Assembly (NCBI GenBank): GCA_020446665.1
Contig: JAGREF010000060.1
Span: 1-10,839, forward strand
Direction of reading: 5' to 3'
DNA from: Sphingomonadaceae bacterium
Lineage (GTDB): Bacteria > Pseudomonadota > Alphaproteobacteria > Sphingomonadales > Sphingomonadaceae
Length of the DNA stretch: 10,839 nt
Shown here: positions 6,362 to 10,839 of the stretch, piece after piece
How the letters are laid out: every line of letters starts with the position of its first letter
Numbering within the stretch: the stretch's first letter is position 1
The notes under the pieces: generated by a model
What the model was told of the DNA's origin: nothing
The model's input: the letters and a program-made list of their open reading frames with translations, nothing else
Database searches by the model: none
Program-made: the position numbers and the translations under genes

Positions 6362-6972
6362 TGACCTCTGTAAGTGACATCATGCTGGCTGCTCCGGTTG
6401 TCCCGGTGATCGTGATTGACGATGTGGCCCATGCCGTGCCTCTGGCCGAAGCGCTGGTGGCAGGCGGCTTGCCTGCGCTGGAAGTGACCATGCGCACCCC
6501 CGCCGCGCTGGACGCAATCCGCGCGATGAAGCAGGTGCCCGGCGCGATTGTCGGCGCGGGCACAGTGCTGAACCCGGAAATGCTGCAGCAGGCGCTGGAC
6601 GCTGGCAGCGAATTCATCGTTTCCCCCGGACTGACTGAACCGCTGGGCAAGGCCGCGATTGCCGCTGGCGTGCCGTTCCTGCCCGGCACCGCCAATTCCA
6701 GCGACATCATGCGCGGGCTCGACATGGGCCTCACCCATTTCAAATTCTTCCCGGCCATGGCCTCAGGCGGCCTGCCCGCGCTAAAGGCAATCGCGGCTCC
6801 GTTTGGACAGTGCAAGTTCTGCCCCACCGGCGGGATCAGCGAAGCCAATGCACCGGAATGGCTCGCCTTTGATCCCGTGCTATGTGTGGGCGGCAGCTGG
6901 GTCGCTCCGCGCGGCGCCCCCGATCAGGATGCGATCAAGGCAGCAGCAGAAAAGGCGAGCAAGCTGGCATGA
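6361..6972 (+). CDS. eda: KDPG aldolase (2-keto-3-deoxy-6-phosphogluconate aldolase)
   Basis: Cleaves KDPG to pyruvate and glyceraldehyde-3-phosphate, the last dedicated step of the Entner-Doudoroff pathway. The 203-residue class I aldolase is a single TIM barrel. The Schiff-base lysine is Lys128 in HFKFFPA. Glu41 and Arg45 in EVTMRTPAAL match the E. coli pair Glu45/Arg49. The phosphate-binding loop FCPTGGIS and the barrel motif VGAGTVLNPE are intact. It may also act on 4-hydroxy-2-oxoglutarate, as known for the family. The ribosome-binding site is weak, in line with coupling from glk through the TAATG overlap. Its TGA lies in the ATGA that starts the next gene. Confidence 0.95.
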   Translation: MTSVSDIMLAAPVVPVIVIDDVAHAVPLAEALVAGGLPALEVTMRTPAALDAIRAMKQVPGAIVGAGTVLNPEMLQQALDAGSEFIVSPGLTEPLGKAAIAAGVPFLPGTANSSDIMRGLDMGLTHFKFFPAMASGGLPALKAIAAPFGQCKFCPTGGISEANAPEWLAFDPVLCVGGSWVAPRGAPDQDAIKAAAEKASKLA

Positions 6973-9746
6973 AAACAGTCGAAGATCTGGTCGAACGTTT
7001 GCAGGTGCACCATGCGCGCACCAAGGAAACACCCCTGTTCAACCCGGTCTTCCAACTGTCGCTCGACCTGTCGCGCGCGCTGGAAGCGGGCGAGATGGAC
7101 CTCGATACGATCGAGCAGATGATCGAGGATCTCGAATGCGACACGCTGCAAAGCCGCGCACAGCGCTTGCGGCGGCTGGTCGCCCCGGTCGTGCCGGACG
7201 AAAATCGCAGCGCGCTGGAGGCTACGCTCGACACCAGCGATTTCGATGCTTTCCGTACTCGCTGGGAGCATCCACAGCTCCATGCCGTGTTCACCGCGCA
7301 CCCGACCTTCCTGCTCTCCCCTGCCCAGTCTGCCTCTGTCGCCAATGGTGCGGGCAGCTCCGGTGAGATCACTTCCGGCTTGTGCACCAGTGGCGCGGAA
7401 AAGCCGCCGGTCACGCTGGCCTTTGAACATGGCGAAGCGATGCGCGCCATCGCCCATGGCCAGCAGGCGCGGGACCGGATCGTGGCAAGCTTGCTGGAAA
7501 ATGCCGCAGAGGCATGGCCCGCCAAATGGTATGACTTCACGCCCCTGCCCTTCCGCTTTGCCAGCTGGGTCGGCTATGACATGGATGGTCGGACGGACAT
7601 TAAATGGCACGATTCCATCGGCTTCCGCCTGTCGGAGAAGGCCGAGCGGCTCACACGTTATGTCAGCGATCTGCAAGCGATAGACGCCGATCATGCGCTG
7701 TTGAAAGAGCTGCGCCCCGCCGCTGATTTCGCGGCCGAGCGTGCCGCCGATTTTGCCGCTGACCTGTCCGATCCGGCGGCTTTGTCCGTTGCCGCCAATC
7801 GCCTGACCGCCACCGATCCGCGTAAACTGCTCAGCCTCGCGCCCTATATTGAGCGGCTGGAAGCTGAAGCGCGGGGCGCGGATACTGCGCGCGCCGTCCA
7901 ACTCAAGACACTGGCTGCGGCCATGCGGGCTGACGGGCTGGGCATGGGCTGGATCCACTTCCGGGTGAACTCCAAACAGCTCCACAATGCGATCCGCCGC
8001 CGGATTGACCCCACCAACGAGCTTGACCTGGGCAGTCGCGGCGCGATTGCCCGGCTGCGCGAAGCGCTGGCCGAAGTGAAGCCGCTGCGCACCAATTTCG
8101 CCGCGCTGGCCATCGAAAGCAGCACCGCCATCCGCCAATTCCTCGCCATGGCGCAAATCCTGCACCATGTGGATGCCGACGCACCGATCCGCATGCTGAT
8201 CGCGGAATGCGAACAGCCCTCCACTGTGCTGGCCGCGCTGTATTTCGCCAAATTGTTCGGGATCGAAGACAAGGTCGATGTCTCGCCTTTGTTCGAGACC
8301 GAAAGCGCGCTGGAACATGGTGGGCGCTTTCTCGACTCGCTGCTGCGCGAAAAAAGCTATCAGGACTATGCCCGCACCCGCGGCCGGGTGGCGATCCAGA
8401 CCGGCTTTTCCGACGCCGGGCGCTTTGTCGGCCAGATCCCGGCCAGCCTCGCCATTGAGCGTTTGCAGGGGCGCTTTGCCGAAGCGATGGCCGCCAACGG
8501 GCTGAGCGATGTTGCCGCGCTGATTTTCAACACTCATGGCGAAAGCATGGGGCGCGGTGCTCATCCAGACAGTTTTGCCGACCGGCTGGAATGGCCGCTC
8601 AGCCCCTGGACCCGGCGGCGCTTTGTCCGCGCCGGTGTGCGGCTGGAGCCGGAAGTCAGCTTTCAGGGCGGCGATGGCTATTTGTTCTTCGCCACGCCCG
8701 AACTTGCGCTGGCCACGCTCACGCGCATCGCGTGCCTGCGCCCGGCAGAGACCGACCCCGATGCGCCGACCGATTCCTTCTATCGCCGGACCGATCTGAG
8801 CCTCGATTTCTATCGCGCGATCCGCGATCACCAGCGCGAGCATCTGGAAAGCAGGACCTATAGCCGGGCGATCACCGCCTTTGGCCTCGGCATGCTCAAC
8901 CAGACCGGCAGCCGGGTCTCGCGCCGCCAGAGCGACCTGTCGGCGGACCGCGAGATGAGCCTGCGCCAGATCCGCGCCATTCCGCATAATGCGATCCTGC
9001 AGCAATTGGGCTATCCGGTGAACATCATCGCCGGGATCGGCAGCGCGGCAGACGGCAATTATGAAGAGCTGGCCAGCCTGCTGCGCGAGAGCGAGCGCGG
9101 GCGGCAATTGGTGCGCCTTGTGCGTTCCTCCAACGCATTGGCGAGCATCAAGACGGTCGCTGCCTATGGCGAATTGTTCAATTCCGCCTATTGGGCCAGC
9201 CGCCCCTATCGCGGGACAGAAACCAACATGGCCAGCGCATGTGAAAGCCTGTCAGAATATCTGACCAAGGATGATCGCACCGGCGTGTTCCGCCGCCTCG
9301 CCTCGCGCCTGCGGGTCGATGCGATGAAGCTGCATCGGCTGCTCGATCTGATCCCAGATGAAAACCCGCTGGAAGATCGCGAACATATTCGCCGTTCCAT
9401 CGGCGTGCTTCAGGCGCTGCGGCTGGCGCTGTTCCAGCATATGTTCGTGAAAGCGGTATCCGTGCCGGTGTTCAGCCGCGCCAATGACATCAGCCGCGAT
9501 GATGTGCTGGAAATGGTCTTCTCGCTGCGGGTTGAGGAAGCGCTCGCCCAGTTGCGGCGCGCCTATCCCACCAGTTTCCCCCAGCTGGAGGATTTCGCCG
9601 TGGATGAACCCAGCGACTATCCCGATAGCGATGCAGAAGGTTACGGCCAGATCCAGCGCGACTATATCGACCCGCTGGAGCGGGCCTGGCACTTGTCGCT
9701 GCGGGTAACCACTGCGATTGCCAATGAATTCGGGGCACATGGCTGA
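6969..9746 (+). CDS. Divergent phosphoenolpyruvate carboxylase homologue
   Basis: A 925-residue PEP carboxylase superfamily protein; canonical PEPC makes oxaloacetate from PEP and bicarbonate. The start at 6969 is chosen for the ATGA overlap with eda; a longer frame from 6882 lies inside eda. Retained: TAHPT with His111, HFRVNSKQ with Arg332, PLFET with Glu443 and FSD with Asp482 (the probable metal pair), GSR...RR near 647-653, and LRQIRAIPH. Changed: the usual GGDRDGN is GYDMDGR (202-208), the lysine of SDSAKDAG is Arg485, and the FHGRGG loop is FNTHGE (520-525), losing its His and first Arg while keeping Arg529. The C-terminus ends FGAHG, without the usual NTG. A Ser/Gly-rich stretch (about 116-143) follows the HPT motif. 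It may be a PEPC with shifted chemistry, a different carboxylating enzyme, or a regulatory pseudoenzyme. Fold membership is sure, activity is not. Confidence 0.8.
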   Translation: MKTVEDLVERLQVHHARTKETPLFNPVFQLSLDLSRALEAGEMDLDTIEQMIEDLECDTLQSRAQRLRRLVAPVVPDENRSALEATLDTSDFDAFRTRWEHPQLHAVFTAHPTFLLSPAQSASVANGAGSSGEITSGLCTSGAEKPPVTLAFEHGEAMRAIAHGQQARDRIVASLLENAAEAWPAKWYDFTPLPFRFASWVGYDMDGRTDIKWHDSIGFRLSEKAERLTRYVSDLQAIDADHALLKELRPAADFAAERAADFAADLSDPAALSVAANRLTATDPRKLLSLAPYIERLEAEARGADTARAVQLKTLAAAMRADGLGMGWIHFRVNSKQLHNAIRRRIDPTNELDLGSRGAIARLREALAEVKPLRTNFAALAIESSTAIRQFLAMAQILHHVDADAPIRMLIAECEQPSTVLAALYFAKLFGIEDKVDVSPLFETESALEHGGRFLDSLLREKSYQDYARTRGRVAIQTGFSDAGRFVGQIPASLAIERLQGRFAEAMAANGLSDVAALIFNTHGESMGRGAHPDSFADRLEWPLSPWTRRRFVRAGVRLEPEVSFQGGDGYLFFATPELALATLTRIACLRPAETDPDAPTDSFYRRTDLSLDFYRAIRDHQREHLESRTYSRAITAFGLGMLNQTGSRVSRRQSDLSADREMSLRQIRAIPHNAILQQLGYPVNIIAGIGSAADGNYEELASLLRESERGRQLVRLVRSSNALASIKTVAAYGELFNSAYWASRPYRGTETNMASACESLSEYLTKDDRTGVFRRLASRLRVDAMKLHRLLDLIPDENPLEDREHIRRSIGVLQALRLALFQHMFVKAVSVPVFSRANDISRDDVLEMVFSLRVEEALAQLRRAYPTSFPQLEDFAVDEPSDYPDSDAEGYGQIQRDYIDPLERAWHLSLRVTTAIANEFGAHG

Positions 9747-9778
9747 ATCCAGCCGTCGTTAACGATTAGGGTCTATGC

Positions 9779-9797
9779 TCGTCCCGCAATTGGACGA
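9779..9797 (+). repeat. Small inverted repeat between ppc homologue and L,D-transpeptidase gene
   Basis: TCGTCC (9779-9784) and GGACGA (9792-9797) are exact inverted complements around a 7-base loop. A -10-like TATGCT (9774-9779) lies directly upstream without a convincing -35. The repeat could be an operator or a 5'-leader hairpin of the following gene; no T-run follows, so it is not a typical terminator. The rest of the 101-base gap shows nothing else I can support. Confidence 0.3.
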
Positions 9798-9847
9798 CCC
9801 GCACGCTGCCATGGCATCGCGCGCGGGAAACCGGCATAAAGGGACGC

Positions 9848-10630
9848 ATGGAACCGATGCTCAAATGGATTGGCGGCGCGACTGCCGCAGTGGTGCTTCT
9901 GTTCGGCGGTGCAACGCTGGCAGGCAAGGTCATGGATGCGCGCGACACAGCGCCTGCGCCGGTTGAAGCGCAGCAAGCTGGCCTTGTGCTGGACGTGGAT
10001 GAAGAGCTGGCGGGTCAGGGTGCAAGCCTGGAAGATGTAATCCCCGCTGACGCCGCTCAGGCAGAAGGTGCCGCGCAGGCCGAAGCAACCCCCGGCGCGC
10101 AGCCCGCAATTGCTGGCACGGCAGATAGCCAACCCGGCATCGAGAAAGCCGCCGCGAAGAAAGACGAACGCTTTGTCATCAAGCGGATCCTGCCGATTGA
10201 AGGCCCGCTGAAATATGGCGAATGGCATTGGGACGATGAAGGTGTGCCCCCCGGCCCGCTGGTGGTGACGGTCGATCTCAAGGCGCGCGTCGTCTCCGTC
10301 TTCCGTGGCGGCTATGAAATCGGCGCGACTGTGGCCATGCTCGGCACGAAAGATCACCCTACCCCAACCGGCATTTTCCCGATCCTGACCAAGGAACGGC
10401 ACAATGTTTCGGAGAAATACAACAACGCCCCCATGCCGTACACGCTGCGCCTGACCTGGGACGGCATCGCTGTTCACGGCGGCTCAGTGGTTGAAAATGG
10501 CTATGCCAGCCATGGCTGCATCGCGGTGCCCGATGAATTTGCCAGCCGTCTCTTCGCCATTGCGCGCAAGGGTGACAAGGTGATCATCACCGATGGCAAG
10601 CAGATCGGGATGGGGGATTCGATCCTCTAA
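9848..10630 (+). CDS. Membrane-anchored L,D-transpeptidase family protein (YkuD domain)
   Basis: YkuD-type enzymes form 3-3 cross-links or attach proteins to peptidoglycan in the periplasm, using a catalytic cysteine. The 260 residues start with a signal anchor (hydrophobic about 6-26), followed by an Ala/Glu/Pro-rich spacer (about 35-105) and a catalytic domain (about 130-250). His210 in AVHGG and the SHGC motif (221-224) with Cys224 fit the family. The following residues are IAVP, where most members have an arginine after SHGC(I/V), so one substrate-site residue differs. The start is supported by AAGGGA 7 bases upstream. It lies 101 bases after the ppc homologue and is probably a separate transcription unit, though read-through is possible. 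Its stop overlaps the stop of the convergent gene. Physiological target unknown. Confidence 0.85.
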   Translation: MEPMLKWIGGATAAVVLLFGGATLAGKVMDARDTAPAPVEAQQAGLVLDVDEELAGQGASLEDVIPADAAQAEGAAQAEATPGAQPAIAGTADSQPGIEKAAAKKDERFVIKRILPIEGPLKYGEWHWDDEGVPPGPLVVTVDLKARVVSVFRGGYEIGATVAMLGTKDHPTPTGIFPILTKERHNVSEKYNNAPMPYTLRLTWDGIAVHGGSVVENGYASHGCIAVPDEFASRLFAIARKGDKVIITDGKQIGMGDSIL

Positions 10631-10839
10631 CTGTTCTTGCGCGGTGGCTCCGGAGTTAAGCGCCAGCGCCTCGCGCGGCGACTTTCGCCCTCACCAGTGC
10701 CCACCTCACAGGCGAGCAGACCGGCGAGCGAGGCGTTTTCGCCCCGCTCCAGCCGCTCGACCAGCGTGGCGACGTCCGACTTGCGGGCACTCTTTCCAAG
10801 CTTCTCGAAAATGCGGCTGACGATTTCGACATTTTCGAA
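10627..10839 (-). CDS. C-terminal part of an unrecognised protein
   Basis: A minus-strand frame enters from the right edge and runs 70 codons to TAG at 10629-10627. The visible part begins FENVEIVSRIFEKLGKSA and contains a helical, charged segment (LVERLERG). It ends in a basic tail (RRARRWRLTPEPPRKN). No family is recognised. The amphipathic helices followed by a basic tail would suit a small regulatory or DNA-associated protein, but this is only a description. The stop overlaps that of the L,D-transpeptidase gene by two bases in a tail-to-tail arrangement with no room for a terminator. The plus-strand frames here give no convincing protein. Being coding is likely but not certain, because the fragment is short and GC-rich. 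Confidence 0.5.
   Translation of the reverse strand, partial: FENVEIVSRIFEKLGKSARKSDVATLVERLERGENASLAGLLACEVGTGEGESRRARRWRLTPEPPRKNS

Noticed and set aside
6882..6968. Longer N-terminus for the PEPC homologue from an ATG at 6882
   Set aside because: This would lie inside the C-terminal part of eda. The ATGA overlap at 6969 fits the operon pattern and a normal N-terminus.
6924..9107. 727-codon open frame on the minus strand across the ppc homologue
   Set aside because: Antisense shadow of a GC-rich gene. No recognisable domain, and the sense strand encodes a clear PEPC-superfamily protein.
9741..9754. GGCTG-AATC-CAGCC hairpin at the ppc stop as a terminator
   Set aside because: The stem is only 5 bp, overlaps the stop codon and has no T-run after it.
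9759..9768. TTAACGATTA as a CtrA half-site
   Set aside because: Only a loose match to a TTAACCAT half-site, no paired half-site, and no cell-cycle gene nearby.

Overview
The window looks like a piece of an alphaproteobacterial chromosome, most probably Sphingomonadales (Erythrobacter, Novosphingobium or Sphingomonas-like). This rests on the high GC content, the protein sequences, and a zwf-edd-glk cluster reminiscent of Zymomonas and its relatives. The assignment is from recognition only; no search was run.

Layout. (1) 1-1809, minus strand: the start of a phosphate-starvation (Pho) operon. It holds a PhoR-type sensor kinase without membrane segments, then an 83-base gap with a near-consensus Pho box, then a PstS phosphate-binding lipoprotein cut off by the window edge. 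(2) 1810-1960: a divergent promoter region between phoR and zwf, with overlapping promoter-like elements and a 9-codon leader ORF whose stop overlaps the zwf start. (3) 1961-9746, plus strand: an Entner-Doudoroff operon zwf - [palindromic element] - edd - glk - eda - ppc-like. Every junction after edd overlaps (TAATG, TAATG, ATGA), so one polycistronic mRNA with coupled translation is likely. Zwf, Edd and Eda take glucose-6-phosphate to pyruvate and glyceraldehyde-3-phosphate, and Glk supplies the glucose-6-phosphate. The last gene encodes a divergent PEP-carboxylase homologue. No pgl (6-phosphogluconolactonase) is present. (4) 9848-10630, plus strand: a membrane-anchored L,D-transpeptidase (YkuD) family protein. 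(5) 10627-10839, minus strand: the C-terminal end of an unrecognised protein, convergent with the transpeptidase gene.

The two most interesting items are the GC-rich palindromic element between zwf and edd and the PEP-carboxylase homologue. The element occupies the place where pgl often lies, stays open in one frame from the zwf stop to the edd start, and carries the edd ribosome-binding site inside its right arm. The PEP-carboxylase homologue keeps the family scaffold and metal ligands but has lost several residues treated as catalytic in the canonical enzyme. I found no CRISPR array, RNA gene, phage gene or transposase.
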